This document shows, piece by piece, positions 30,188 to 41,302 of a stretch of DNA of 64,000 bases. Numbering within the stretch: the stretch's first letter is position 1; each line of letters begins with the position of its first letter. The notes beneath the pieces were generated by a model. It was not told the DNA's origin. It did no database searches and saw nothing but the letters and a program-made list of their open reading frames with translations. This DNA is from Azorinus chamasolen (Eukaryota; Mollusca; Bivalvia; Cardiida; Solecurtidae): positions 77,114,701-77,178,700 of the forward strand of contig OY755241.1 in the NCBI GenBank assembly GCA_963576725.1, given 5' to 3'. Position numbers and translations under genes: made by a program.

Positions 30188-33100
30188 TTAACCCTTTCCC
30201 TCGTATAAAAGTGTTTTCACTCATCTGCAAACAGAGTAGACCCAGATCAGACAGCTCATAGAGGAGCCGTCTGATCGGGGTCTGCTCTGTTTGCTAATTG
30301 AATTCGATAGATCTGTTCCTTTTCTTTCTGAAATGGCTACAATGTTCCACTGTCCATATTTAATTTTGTCAATGAATATTCAGTAGGTATTGAAAATTGG
30401 CTAAGTATAAAACAGGGAAAGGGTTAAACTGTTAAGAGCTATTTTTGTGTTTGTGTTTGGTGTTATTATCTTAATGGGTTTGTATTAGTTCTCAAATTGT
30501 TAACCCTTTCCTTCATATAAACGTGTTTTCACGCATCTGCAAACAGAGTAAACCCAGATCAGACGGCTTCTCTACCCAGATCAGATGGCTCCTAGAGCCG
30601 TCTGATCAGGGTCTGCTCTGTTTGCTAATGGAATTTGATAGATCTGTTTCTTTACTTTCTTTTGTCAATGAATATTCAGTAGGTATTGAAAATTGGCTAA
30701 ATATAGAACAGGGAAAGGGGTGAACTGTTAGAGCTATTTTCGTGTTTTTAGTTATTGTTGTAATTGTTTTGTAATATTTCTTAAATTGTTAAATTGTTTA
30801 TTGTTAGCTCTCAAGTTGTTAACTGTTAATTGTTATTGTTATATTCTTAATTGTTATTGTGTTTTGAGTTATTTTAATTGTTTTGTATTTGTTCTCAAAT
30901 TGTTAACCCTTTCCCTCGTATAAAAGTGTTTTCACTCATTTGCAAACAGAGTAGACCCAGATCAGACAGCTCATAGAGGAGCCGTCTGATCAGGATCTGT
31001 TCTGTTTGCTAATGGAATTTGATAGGTCTGTTCCTTTTCTTTCTAAAATGGCTACAATGTTCCACTGTCCATATTTAATTTTTTCAATGAATATTCAGTA
31101 GGTATTGAAAATTGGCTAAATATAAAACAAGGAAAGAGTTAAACTGTTAAGCTATTTTGTGTTTTGTGTTATTGTTGTAATTGTTTGTATTAGTTTTCAT
31201 TGTTAAACTGTTAAGAGCTATTTTTGTGTTTTGTGTTATTATCTTAATGGTTTTGTATAAGTTCTCAAATTGTTAACCCTTTCCTTCATATAAACGTGTT
31301 TTCACGCATCTGCAAACAGAGTAAACCCAGATCAGACGGCTTCTCTACCCAGATCAGATGGCTCCTAGAGCCGTCTGATCAGGGTCTGCTCTGTTTGCTA
31401 ATGGAATTTGATAGATCTGTTTCTTTACTTTCTTTTGTCAATGAATATTCAGTAGGTATTGAAAATTGGCTAAATATAGAACAGGGAAAGGGGTGAACTG
31501 TTAGAGCTATTTTCGTGTTTTTAGTTATTGTTGTAATTGTTTTGTAATATTTCTTAAATTGTTAAATTGTTTATTGTTAGCTCTCAAGTTGTTAACTGTT
31601 AATTGTTATTGTTATATTCTTAATTGTTATTGTGTTTTGAGTTATTTTAATTGTTTTGTATTTGTTCTCAAATTGTTAACCCTTTCCCTCGTATAAAAGT
31701 GTTTTCACTCATTTGCAAACAGAGTAGACCCAGATCAGACAGCTCATAGAGGAGCCGTCTGATCAGGATCTGTTCTGTTTGCTAATGGAATTTGATAGGT
31801 CTGTTCCTTTTCTTTCTAAAATGGCTACAATGTTCCACTGTCCATATTTAATTTTTTCAATGAATATTCAGTAGGTATTGAAAATTGGCTAAATATAAAA
31901 CAAGGAAAGGGTTAAACTGTTAAGCTATTTTGTGTTTTGTGTTATTATTGTAATTGTTTGTATTAGTTTTCATTGTTAAACTGTTAAGAGCTATTTTTGT
32001 GTTTTGTGTTATTATCTTAATGGTTTTGTATAAGTTCTCAAATGGTTAACCCTTTCCTTCATATAAACGTGTTTTCACGCATCTGCAAACAGAGTAAACC
32101 CAGATCAGACGGCTTCTCTACCCAGATCAGATGGCTCCTAGAGCCGTCTGATCAGGGTCTGCTCTGTTTGCTAATGGAATTTGATAGATCTGTTTCTTTA
32201 CTTTCTTTTGTCAATGAATATTCAGTAGGTATTGAAAATTGGCTAAATATAGAACAGGGAAAGGGGTGAACTGTTAGAGCTATTTTCGTGTTTTTAGTTA
32301 TTGTTGTAATTGTTTTGTAATATTTCTTAAATTGTTAAATTGTTTATTGTTAGCTCTCAAGTTGTTAACTGTTAATTGTTATTGTTATATTCTTAATTGT
32401 TATTGTGTTTTGAGTTATTTTAATTGTTTTGTATTTGTTCTCAAATTGTTAACCCTTTCCCTCGTATAAAAGTGTTTTCACTCATTTGCAAATAGAGTAG
32501 ACCCAGATCAGACAGCTCATAGAGGAGCCGTCTGATCAGGATATGTTCTGTTTGCTAATGGAATTTGATAGGTCTGTTCCTTTTCTTTCTAAAATGGCTA
32601 CAATGTTCCACTGTCCATATTTAATTTTTTCAATGAATATTCAGTAGGTATTGAAAATTGGCTAAATATAAAACAAGGAAAGGGTTAAACTGTTAAGCTA
32701 TTTTGTGTTTTGTGTTATTATTGTAATTGTTTGTATTAGTTTTCATTGTTAAACTGTTAAGAGCTATTTTTGTGTTTTGTGTTATTATCTTAATGGTTTT
32801 GTATAAGTTCTCAAATTGTTAACCCTTTCCTTCATATAAACGTGTTTTCACGCATCTGCAAACAGAGTAAACCCAGATCAGACGGCTTCTCTACCCAGAT
32901 CAGATGGCTCCTAGAGCCGTCTGATCAGGGTCTGCTCTGTTTGCTAATGGAATTTGATAGATCTGTTTCTTTACTTTCTTTTGTCAATGAATATTCAGTA
33001 GGTATTGAAAATTGGCTAAATATAGAACAGGGAAAGGGGTGAACTGTTAGAGCTATTTTCGTGTTTTTAGACATTGTTGTAATTGTTTTGTAATATTTCT

Positions 33101-33871
33101 TAAATTGTTAAATTGTTTATTGTTAGCTCTCAAATTGTTAACTGTTAATTGTTATTGTTATATTCTTAATTGTTATTGTAGAGATATTTTTGTGTTTTGA
33201 GTTATTATTGTAATTGTTTTGTATTAGTTCTGAAATTGTTAACCCTTTCCCTCATATAAACGTGTTTTCACGCATCTGCAGAGTAGACCTAGACTAGACT
33301 GCTCCTAGAGGAGCCGTCTGATAAGGGTCTGCTCTGATTGCTAATGGAATTTGATTGATCTGTTCCTTTACTTTCTAATATGGCTACAATGTCCATATTT
33401 AATTTTGTAAATGAATATTCAGTAGGTATTGAAAATTGGCTAAATATAGAACAAGGAAAGGGTTAAATTGTTAGAGATATTTTTGTGTATTGGGTTATTA
33501 TTGTAATTGTTTTGTATTAGATCTCAAATTGTTAAATTGTAAACTGTTAATTGTTATTGTTATATTGTTAATTGTTATTGTAGAGATATTTTTGTGTTTT
33601 GCGTTATTATTGTAATGGTTTTGTATTAGTTCCCAAATTGTTAACCCTTTCCCTCATATAAACGTGTTTTCACGCATCTGCAAACAGTGTAGACCCAAAT
33701 CAGACAGCTCCTAGAGGAGCCGTCTGTTCAGGGTCTGCTCTGTTTGCTAATGGAATTTGATAGATCTGTTCCTTTACTTTCTAAAATGTTCCACTGTCCA
33801 TATTTAATTTTGTCAATGAATATTTAGTGGGTATTGAAAATTGGCTAAATATCAAACCGGGAAAGGGTTAA
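30188..33871 (+). repeat. higher-order array of A MITEs (773-bp unit)
   Basis: Ten A-type elements lie head to tail: full copies at 30188-30427, 30903-31142, 31676-31915, 32449-32688, 33239-33466 and 33641-33871, and shorter copies with a partly duplicated core at 30500-30724, 31273-31497, 32046-32270 and 32819-33043. The short copies are exactly 773 bp apart; short plus long copy plus two TTGTTA-rich spacers form the unit. Units are nearly identical, which implies recent unequal exchange. Repeated 66-codon frames are by-products. Confidence 0.95.
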
Positions 33872-33984
33872 ATTGTTAGAGGTTTTTTTTTGTATTTGTA
33901 ATTATTGCTTAGTATTAGTTCCTAAATTGTTAAATGGTAGAGCTATTTTTTGTATTTTGTTATTGTTTTTGTATTAGCTCTCAA
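33872..33984. repeat. TTGTTA/TTTTGTATT-rich spacer
   Basis: Continuation of the low-complexity spacer after the last A copy. Confidence 0.7.
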
Positions 33985-34085
33985 CCCTTTGCGTTTACAA
34001 GTTTGGGTCCAATTGAGACACTGATTAACTTTGTGTCTTCTCAGGATCAAGATGTTTGACAGTCAGGAGTTTCTCAATAGGAAGT
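33985..34085. mobile_element. E foldback element (decayed)
   Basis: AACCCTTTGCGTTTACAAGT..TTGGGTCCAATTGAGACACT..TCTCAGGATCAAGATGTTTGAC follows the E pattern. Confidence 0.6.
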
Positions 34086-34439
34086 AACTTGTAACACTTA
34101 ATGCATGAAGGCATGTAGTTATTTTAATAAAGTGTATATAAGAGCAGAAATAGGAGCTTTTGGACATATAATAGATCTGACTCTACAGTATCTACTAATA
34201 ACAAATATTCATTATTTCATTTCATAAACATTCAGTTAATATCTAATTAATATTCAGCAGGGAAAGGAATAAAGGAGAGGCCTGGGTGACCCATGCCTTT
34301 TATAAACTATAGGAACCATCTGATCTGGGTCTGTGTTTGCAAAGGTGTAGAAAGATGTATTTATGGAGTAATGTCTGTCATGTGGTTTTGGGGTGTGTCT
34401 GAGTGGCACAAGAATTGAGGGCATTGTCTTAAGAGGCGA
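34086..34439. repeat. decayed MITE pieces
   Basis: ATTCAGCAGGGAAAGGAATAAAG is an A-like end. AACTATAGGAACCATCTGAT..GTATTTATGGAGTAATGTCTGTCATGT matches 51636-51715 in the same orientation, including about 20 bp beyond the MITE, so a flank was copied too. Confidence 0.55.
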
Positions 34440-34640
34440 TTAATTAGGGTTTAACGTAAGTTTCTGAATCTCTGAGTCCCGAGCAGGTTTCTCGATCCAT
34501 ATCCCGTATTTTTTTTATCTCGATGTAAATGAAGTGTGGATCTGGCAAATTTTCTCCTGTCTCGGTGCCATATTACCTTTAAATGTTGCGGTGCCGTAAA
34601 ACCCAATTCATTCAATAGTGGTTGCTTTAGAGGAGCTCTT
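34440..34640 (-). mobile_element. element M (partner 52455-52620, inverted)
   Basis: On the minus strand: TTGGGTTTTACGGCACCGCA, AATATGGCACCGAGACAGGA, CATTTACATCGAGATAAAAA, GATATGGATCGAGAAACC. The same order occurs on the plus strand at 52455-52620. A 65-codon minus frame here is probably a by-product. I do not know the family; the motif series is familiar from mollusc repeats (recollection). Confidence 0.7.
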
Positions 34641-34654
34641 ACATGCATTATAGA

Positions 34655-34950
34655 TTTCCTCTAGAGTTTCTGTTTTGAATGTTGCATTTGAGATGGGAGA
34701 AAACCTCACCAAACCAAACTTTAAGTAAAGAAGAAATAAGTACAATTCTGTTAACCCTTTAACTGGGACACTTTTCCATGCCTTTGCAATCAGAAAGTGC
34801 AGGTATGATGGCTCCTATAGATCTGGTTCTACTATTTCTGCAATGATCAAAATTCCTATGTAAAATTTCCTATTTCCTTTATTAAAAATCATCTCATCAT
34901 CGTGTAATTGTTTCATACATGAATATTTATCAGCTAAAGGATGAAATATA
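34655..34950 (+). repeat. direct duplication with nested A2 MITE (partner 36390-36660)
   Basis: CATTTGAGATGGGAGAAAAC..CAAACTTTAAGTAAAG, an A2 left half (TTAACCCTTTAACTGGGACA..GATCAAAATTCCTATGTAA) and ATCTCATCATCGTGTAATTG..AAAGGATGAAA occur in the same order at 36390-36660. Confidence 0.8.
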
Positions 34951-34954
34951 ATAG

Positions 34955-35165
34955 TAGATGATATTTCCCATGACAGAAACTGTAGAATGAGATCTAGGAC
35001 TTAATTTACAATGGTGTGTGTACGCAGGGTGTTTTGGCCATGGCAGAAACTGCAGAATTATATTTATACAACTCCATAATCAAACAGTGGCTCCTGATCA
35101 GACGGCTCCTACAGGAGCTTCTGATTTGGATCTACTCTGTTTGCAAATATGCCAAAACGCACACT
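34955..35165 (-). mobile_element. A2 MITE interior
   Basis: A duplicated 5' half: ATGACAGAAACTGTAGAATG and CATGGCAGAAACTGCAGAAT; then GTGGCTCCTGATCAGACGGC..GATCTACTCTGTTTGCAAAT. The ends are lost. Confidence 0.65.
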
Positions 35166-35314
35166 GACTTAGAGCCTTAGAATAGAATAAACAGGTAACT
35201 GGTTTAGTGCATTCTTATTCTCATTCTTATTTCTTATGGTCTTTATAGAGAGCCTGTATTGTATATGTCCAAATTAAATAAAATATTTATCAACACTGAA
35301 ATACTGTTTGTTAT

Positions 35315-35560
35315 TAACCATTTCCATGTTCTTTGCTTATTTCAAATTTCAATACCTGAGTATTACAATACCTGAGTACTGAATATTCATAGACAAAATA
35401 TGGACATTATGGACACAGTAGCCATTTTAGAAAGATCAAACGAACAGATCAGTGAAATTTCATTTGCAAATAGAACAGACCCTGACCAGTCTGCTCCTCT
35501 AGGAGCCGTCTGATATGGGTCTACTCTGTTTGCAATTTGTTTATAGGAAGGAAAAAACCT
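35315..35560 (-). mobile_element. A MITE
   Basis: TTAACCATTTCCATGTTCTT..TACCTGAGTATTACAATACC (duplicated) ..AATAGAACAGACCCTGACCA..GGGTCTACTCTGTTTGCAAT. Inverted partner 51103-51334. Confidence 0.8.
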
Positions 35561-35889
35561 TTAGCATGCTGAGGTAAATTGCGTCTGTGCAACATTTGGC
35601 CTGATTTGGGCATTAGTTCTCTGGCAGACAAATTAAGGCAAATAGTGAAAGGAGCAGTTTTATCACTATATGTTCATAATTTGAAGTTATCAAAATGGTG
35701 CCAGATTGAATAAACTTGTGGAGATTAGTTGTCGGAGGGTAAACATCCTGGGCTCTGATGAGATGCAAGGATAAACGACGTTTAATGGGAATCAAAACTG
35801 TTTGAACCCTTAATTATAAATTCGTCAGTAATAGGCTAAAGATTTGTAATGTTACTGTACAGAGGTCCAGATAAGATGTTTAATTAAAA

Positions 35890-36005
35890 CATTTTCAATA
35901 ATAGGGTTTCCACCAAACCCTATGTGACCACTGTTTAGAATCATCTCAAAGAGACGATTCTAAAGAATGGTCACAGTATAGGGTTTAGTGGAGAAATGAT
36001 GAGGG
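35890..36005. mobile_element. J foldback element
   Basis: TTTCCACCAAACCCTATGTG..ACCACTGTTTAGAATCATCTC is mirrored by GAGACGATTCTAAAGAATGG..GGGTTTAGTGGAGAAA. Confidence 0.85.
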
Positions 36006-36141
36006 GTAGTTCAGAGACATATACATTGATTTCGTGTAAATGAAATGGTACGATTGGTCTCCTGTCTCCCTTCCTTAGACACCAACAATTTACACATGCG
36101 TCAAACCAGACTACCATGGTAGCCATAGACTACCCTAATTA

Positions 36142-36372
36142 TTTGTTGAGTAGTCGCTTTAGAGGGTCTCAGCTCTATGTCTTACTTGAAACTAGTTTCT
36201 ATTCATTGAGTGGTCGCTTTAGAGAGGGTCTCAGCTCTATGTCTTACTTGACACTAGTGTCTATTCATTGAGTGGTCGCTTTAGAGGATATCAGCTGTAT
36301 GTCTTACTTGACACTAGTGTCTATTCATTGAGTGGTCGCTTTAGAGGGCCTCAGCTGTATGTCTTACTTGCA
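36142..36372. repeat. ~60-bp minisatellite, 4 copies
   Basis: GAGTGGTCGCTTTAGAGGGT..CTCAGCTCTATGTCTTACTT..GACACTAGTGTCTATTCATT. GTGGTCGCTTTAGAGG resembles a D right end. Confidence 0.9.
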
Positions 36373-36389
36373 TTATACTTATTGGCCTC

Positions 36390-36660
36390 TAGATGTTCTG
36401 TTGTGGTCGTTTCATTTGAGATGACAAAAAACCTCGACGAAACAAACTTTTAGTAAAGTCTGCTTAATCCTTAATACTTTCCATGCCTTTGCAAACAGAA
36501 AACCCAGGTCTGAAGGCTCCTATAGAGCAGGGTCTGCTCTGTTTGCCTATATATCTAATTCCTGTCATGATCAAAATTCCTATGTAATCTCATCATCGTG
36601 TGATTATATTTTACATGTATTTTCATCAGATGAAGGATGAAAGACAAGAATAATATAATA
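36390..36660 (+). repeat. direct duplication with A2 half (partner 34655-34950)
   Basis: CATTTGAGATGACAAAAAAC..GAAACAAACTTTTAGTAAAG then CTTTGCAAACAGAAAACCCA..TGTCATGATCAAAATTCCTA..TCTCATCATCGTGTGATTA. Confidence 0.8.
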
Positions 36661-36670
36661 ATAATATAAT

Positions 36671-36872
36671 ACAGTAGAACCCCTCTATTGTGACAACTTA
36701 ATTAACAAACATAACTGTCTTCATAAGCAGGTGGTTGCTTAATGCAGGACGAAGGTAATACAGTCGTAGCTTAATGCAGGATGAAAGTGAAGCTTTCCTG
36801 CATTAAGCAACCACCTGATCCTACTGACCAATGTTTATTTCTTATGGTGCCTATAAAGAGGTTCAGCTGTAT
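36671..36872. mobile_element. D MITE, complete
   Basis: ACAGTAGAACCCCTCTATTG..CAGGTGGTTGCTTAATGCAG..TCCTGCATTAAGCAACCACC..ATAAAGAGGTTCAGCTGTAT. A TAGCTTAATGCAGGA half-arm is duplicated. Confidence 0.9.
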
Positions 36873-37106
36873 ATGTTCAAAATAATAAAATACGTATTAA
36901 ACGGTTTCTGCCGTAGCCAAAATAGCTTATAATTCATATGCCACTAAAAACCTTCCGCTTTGCAATATTCATGACGTCATTATTTCTTATATGAATATTC
37001 ATCAAGTTCATGTTATGTCATTTATGATATTATCAATTACGTTTTTACTGCCCGTATTTTATAACGGTTGCCTTGGTAACATTTTGTTGAATTTCAAGGA
37101 TTAATC
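36873..37106. mobile_element. decayed A2 MITE and spacer
   Basis: CGGTTTCTGCCGTAGCCAAA..CATGACGTCATTATTTCTTA..ATGAATATTCATCAAGTT is an A2 right half. Confidence 0.55.
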
Positions 37107-37256
37107 TTTTTACCCTTTACCCCGCTGTAAACAAATAGCGTCTGCACAATTTATAGGGTTTTTAACTGTTTTGGGAATCAATTGACCTAGCTTAGATCCT
37201 GGTGAGACGCCGTATTACCCGATCAAGATGGAGTTTGGTGGTGAAATCTGTCTTAA
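37107..37256. mobile_element. E foldback element
   Basis: TTTACCCCGCTGTAAACAAA..TTAGATCCTGGTGAGACGCC..CCGATCAAGATGGAGTTTGG. Confidence 0.6.
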
Positions 37257-37447
37257 CCCTTTCCCTGTTCTATGTTGATCACAAATTTCAATACCTACTG
37301 AATATTAATGGACAAAACAGTTATAATGCTATATGGAAGGAGGAATATTGTAGCCATTTTAGGAAGTAAATAAACAGATCTATCAAATTCATTTGGCAAA
37401 CAGAGCAGACCCTGATCAGACGGCCCCTATAGGATCCGTACGATCGT
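37257..37447 (-). mobile_element. A MITE, one end lost
   Basis: TTAACCCTTTCCCTGTTCTA..GGAGGAATATTGTAGCCATT..AACAGAGCAGACCCTGATCA..GACGGCCCCTATAGGATCCG. Confidence 0.85.
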
Positions 37448-37494
37448 GTTAAACGGTCATTCATTTTCTAAAAAGTTCGCAGGCATAAAAAGCA

Positions 37495-37690
37495 GATACG
37501 TGTAGTAGCTTAATGCAGGGCACACGTTATACACTATATACGCTATACACGGCTATAGGAGCTTTCCGTATTACTTTTGGCCTGCATTAAGCTGCCATCT
37601 GCCTTACAGACCCATAATTAGAGTTCTGTCTTTCTGGCCGCTGAAGACAAGTTCTGCTATAGTTCTGCTATAGTTCTGCTATATTCTCGA
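37495..37690. mobile_element. D MITE
   Basis: TGTAGTAGCTTAATGCAGGG..GGCTATAGGAGCTTTCCGTA..TTGGCCTGCATTAAGCTGCC; AGTTCTGCTAT repeats three times at its right end (37660-37690). Confidence 0.75.
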
Positions 37691-38449
37691 AAATGTTTTA
37701 ATCTACAATTTAATCTGCGCTTTTGTATAATCTAGCGATGTTGCTGTACATATCAAGATGACATTGATTATTGTTATTTCGATGAAATATATACATACAC
37801 GGTAATATTTGAGTAATTGTTTATTCACAAACGTCTGTTACTGATGTCAACACTATATGGTAGACATTCTCCCACTAACAGCCACCTGACTCACTCGCAT
37901 ACTGTCAGAGAGTGTTTCACTTCTTTGGTAAATATGCACCAGAAGTGTATAAAGTACGCTGGGGAATATTTCGAGAAAATTTGAGTGTTTCAGACCCATA
38001 TAAAGACAAATCTTTATTGAGTATACCCAGGTGCCCTGCTCATGTCGACATGACGTTGCTATGGTGACAATATATATCGCGTCTTGCACGTATCTACTTT
38101 TTAATTATGGCATTAAATCAATAGGATACAGTCACAGCTATCATTTATGAAAAAATCATCGAAAATTATTAATAACAAATAAAAACATTACAGCACTTGT
38201 CCCGAAACTTTTCGAACATCCCTCGTATATGCAAAACAGCTTGTATCCACTGACGAGATAAGACGCAAAGTAACTCGGCGTGACATCAACATCATAGCTG
38301 TGACACTCCGTCAATAGAGTCTCAACAGCTTAATCGAAATTTAATGTAGATACGTAAACATCACCATATGCAATTGTGAGTAGTTATTAACATTTTTAAA
38401 ACAGGCTAAATGCTATCATATGCTTTTAGAGATTCGTTCTAAAACGTTC
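37691..38449. other. unassigned
   Basis: A 78-codon minus frame (37853-38089) has no motif. No repeat identified. Confidence 0.4.
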
Positions 38450-38850
38450 TTACTCCTTATTCATATAAACGTCTTTTCACGCAATTGCAAACAGAATAGA
38501 CGCAGAGCTGTATCCATGCTTATAAAACTTTAAGTTAAGTCTGGGTTCGTTCTCAAGCTTTTGATTGGTCAGATTTGAGCCTTTGGCTCAAATCTGACCA
38601 ATCAAAGGCTTGAGAACTCAAATCTGACCAATCAAAAGCTTGAGATAGAACTCAGGCCGAACTAAAAAGCTTCATAAGCATGGACCCAGACGTCTGTTGT
38701 ATGAGTCGTCTGCTCTGGGTACTTATGATTATTGTATAGATATGATTCTACAATTTTAGTCGGGGAAAAAGATTTTCCTTGAAAGTTTACATTAATTAAA
38801 ACTCACGACGTCATTATTTCTTACATGATTATACAACTGGTAAAATTAAA
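38450..38850. mobile_element. A/A2 MITE split by a G foldback element
   Basis: Left: TTCATATAAACGTCTTTTCA..GCAAACAGAATAGACGCAG. Right: CCAGACGTCTGTTGTATGAG..TATAGATATGATTCTACAAT..CACGACGTCATTATTTCTTA. The G element occupies the core. Confidence 0.7.
38506..38688. mobile_element. G foldback element with ATTGGTCAGATT arms
   Basis: TATCCATGCTTATAAAACTT is mirrored by AAAGCTTCATAAGCATGGA. The interior arms GCTTTTGATTGGTCAGATTT/AAATCTGACCAATCAAAGGC fold back, and one arm is duplicated. A related but different copy is at 45350-45515. Confidence 0.85.
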
Positions 38851-39390
38851 TCATATTGCTGACAGATTACTTATTTGTTTGATCTCACCGAGTTTCACCA
38901 TTGGGTGGAATTCCTCTACTGGTACCGTCGTTGTGCATACGTCCGAGACTGTTGTGGTGTTAGAAGTCAGCCAAACCATCCTTATACCACCAAATCCAAC
39001 CTCTTTCTCTATGAAACACATACAGTAAAATAGTTCTATAGTGATCCTCACTCAAGTATAACTGTCAATCTTTGGACTGATTTTACATTAGCCCTTATCT
39101 CATAAATATTCATTATATGTCATTATATTATATTCAATAGTCATTATAAAAAAATATCTGCTTACTTTTTTATATTGGTTTATGAAAACAATATAATTTA
39201 CTTTGGTAACAACTATTGAATAAGGTCTATATATTTTATAAACACACAGAGCAGAGCCTGATCAGCCGGCTCTGCATGCTAAAACAATATAATTACCACA
39301 ATATCAGGGTCTACTCTGTCTGCAAATACGATTATACCAGGTAAAGTGTTAAGACATACACCCCAATTCGATTATTGCAAAATGGTTTTA
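38851..39390. other. unassigned; two overlapping short frames
   Basis: Frames of 67 codons (38825-39028 +) and 66 codons (38851-39051 -) overlap; neither has a recognisable motif. GATCAGCCGGCTCTGCATGC near 39258 is a remnant MITE core. Confidence 0.35.
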
Positions 39391-39394
39391 TCCC

Positions 39395-39830
39395 TTATAC
39401 CTCGCTGTCTACAGTATAACACGGCTTATCCCTTATACCTCGCTGTCTACAGTATAACATGTCTTATCCCTTACCTCACGTTCTACAGTATAACCTGTAT
39501 TATCCCTTAACTCGCTGTCTACAATATAACACGGCTTATTCCTTAACTCGCTGTCTACAGTATAACATGGCTTATCCCTTAACTCGCTGTATACAGTATA
39601 ACCTGTCTTATCCCTTACCTCGCTGTCTACAGTATAACATGTCTTATCCCTTACCTCGCTGTTTACAGTATAACCTTTCTTACCCCTTAACTCGCTGTCT
39701 ACAGTATAACACGGCTTATCCCTTATACCTCGCTGTCTACAGTTTAACACGGCGTATCCCTTACCTCGCTGTCTACAGTATAACATGTCTTATCCCTTAC
39801 CTCGCTGTCTACAGTATAACCTGTCGTAAG
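39395..39830. repeat. ~36-bp minisatellite, ~12 copies
   Basis: CTGTCTACAGTATAACATGT followed by CTTATCCCTTACCTCG repeats. Both strands stay open (142 and 117 codons) because the unit length is near a multiple of three; no protein is implied. ACAGTATAACCTGTCTTA resembles a D terminus. Confidence 0.95.
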
Positions 39831-39859
39831 CGTTCAGCAAATCGAAGTCTAATATGGGT

Positions 39860-40110
39860 CTGTGAGGCAGGTGGTAGCGTAATGTAGGACAAAAGTAATG
39901 CCGAAAGCTCCTGTACCAATTACCTGCTTTATAAAGCTTCTGTACCAACTACCTGCTTTTTAAAGCTACTGTACAAATTACCTGCTTTTTAAAGCTCCTG
40001 TACCACTTACCTGCTTTTTAAAGCTCCTGTACCAATTACCTGCTTTTTAAAGCTCCTGTACCAATTACCCGCTTTTTAAGACTCCTATGTCTATTAATTG
40101 AATGGTCGTT
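39860..40110. mobile_element. D MITE with a 29-bp minisatellite in its core
   Basis: GAGGCAGGTGGTAGCGTAAT..GGACAAAAGTAATGCCGAAA then AGCTCCTGTACCAATTACCT..GCTTTTTAA repeated about six times (39906-40080), then CTCCTATGTCTATTAATTGA..ATGGTCG of a D right end. Confidence 0.85.
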
Positions 40111-40354
40111 TGACCCTTTCCTTCATAAAAACGAATTTTCACGCATTTGCAAACAGAGAAGACCCAGATCAGACAGCTCCTAGAGGAGCCGTCTGATCAG
40201 GGTCTGCTCTGTTTGCTAGTAGAAGTTGATAGATCTGTTTCTTTACTTTCTAGAATGGCTACGACGTTCCACCTTCAATATTGCATTATTACTATACTGT
40301 CTACGAATATTCGGTATGTACTGACATATGAAATAAACCAAGAACAGGGAAAAC
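40111..40354 (+). mobile_element. A MITE
   Basis: GACCCTTTCCTTCATAAAAA..AACAGAGAAGACCCAGATCA..GAGGAGCCGTCTGATCAGGG..GGCTACGACGTTCCACCTTC..AAGAACAGGGAAAAC; both TTAA ends are mutated. Confidence 0.85.
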
Positions 40355-40473
40355 TTGAAACAGGTGCTACTGAAATTAAATTTGAATCTAGAGCTATTTA
40401 AGTGTGTACGCGATTAACTCATCATATTCCGAGTAACTAAATTCGGATCCTCCCCTTCTGAATATTAATCAAA

Positions 40474-40750
40474 CCCATTACCTCATGGGCTATTTTTAGA
40501 CCCAACCTCTTTGAATTACCTCATGGGCTATTTTTAGACCCAACCTCTTTGAACAAATCTACCGAACAGGAGCATTTACTAGATAAAGAAAAATGTAAGA
40601 AGCCTGTAGTATTGAAACCATTGTGATAAGTAGAGCATTTGTAGTCTGTAGTATTGCTCCTTAGGAGCAAATGCTCTTTCTATCACAATGGTTTCAAGAA
40701 ATGACTATTACAGAGGCGTAGAAAGGCGTATTTATGGAGGAAAGGGTTAA
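40474..40750 (-). mobile_element. B MITE with a 42-bp internal duplication
   Basis: ACCCATTACCTCATGGGCTA; the segment TACCTCATGGGCTATTTTTA..GACCCAACCTCTTTGAA occurs twice. Then CATTGTGATAAGTAGAGCAT..GGAGCAAATGCTCTTTCTAT..TATTTATGGAGGAAAGGGTTAA. Confidence 0.9.
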
Positions 40751-41102
40751 ACAAAACTATATTAAAATGTATCACTGAAACAAACGGCTATTATGACAAA
40801 CAGTAGAGACCCTGACCAACGCCCTTTGACCTGTGCTAAACTATTTGCAAAGATCTCATACTCGGTTCCCGCACATTAAGTTTTAGACCTAAAATACACA
40901 CACAAGGCTGATGTTGAAAACCGAAAGTAGTGACTTGTAGTGATAAAGCTCATGTTTAAAACCGAAAGTAGTGACTTTCACCGATATCAATATCAAGCTT
41001 GTAAAGATTTTTAGAAGATTATTATTTGAAGAAATTGTGAATACACGATATCCATTCATGCTATCAGACCGAGACAATGCCTTATAGACAAGTTATATTG
41101 TT
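40751..41102. other. unassigned, up to the assembly gap
   Basis: AAACCGAAAGTAGTGACTT occurs twice (40918 and 40960). CAGTAGAGACCCTGACCAAC is a MITE-core trace. No gene recognised. Confidence 0.4.
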
Positions 41103-41302
41103 NNNNNNNNNNNNNNNNNNNNNNNNNNNNNNNNNNNNNNNNNNNNNNNNNNNNNNNNNNNNNNNNNNNNNNNNNNNNNNNNNNNNNNNNNNNNNNNNNN
41201 NNNNNNNNNNNNNNNNNNNNNNNNNNNNNNNNNNNNNNNNNNNNNNNNNNNNNNNNNNNNNNNNNNNNNNNNNNNNNNNNNNNNNNNNNNNNNNNNNNNN
41301 NN
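41103..41302. other. assembly gap, 200 N
   Basis: Exactly 200 unknown bases; the round number indicates a placeholder rather than a measured size. Order and orientation of the two sides depend on scaffolding evidence not visible here. Confidence 1.

Larger units (their letters stand above)
35166..36125. repeat. inverted block 2, left copy (partner 49735-51440)
   Basis: CTTATTCTCATTCTTATTTC, an A MITE (35315-35560), GGTAAATTGCGTCTGTGCAA, CAGTTTTATCACTATATG, GTGGAGATTAGTTGTCGGAG, the J element and GACTCCTGTCTCCC-like GTCTCCTGTCTCCCTTCCTT occur in reverse complement and reverse order at 49735-51440. By eye about 85-88% identical. Confidence 0.9.

Noticed and set aside
30523..33042. Four identical 66-codon frames (MFSRICKQSKPRSDG)
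   Set aside because: They are translations of the A MITE palindrome repeated in the 773-bp array; no gene family is implied.
39433..39887. 142- and 117-codon frames on opposite strands
   Set aside because: Both lie in a ~36-bp minisatellite whose unit length is near a multiple of three; the peptides just repeat the unit.
41103..41302. Short frames reading X residues
   Set aside because: They consist of unknown bases in the assembly gap.
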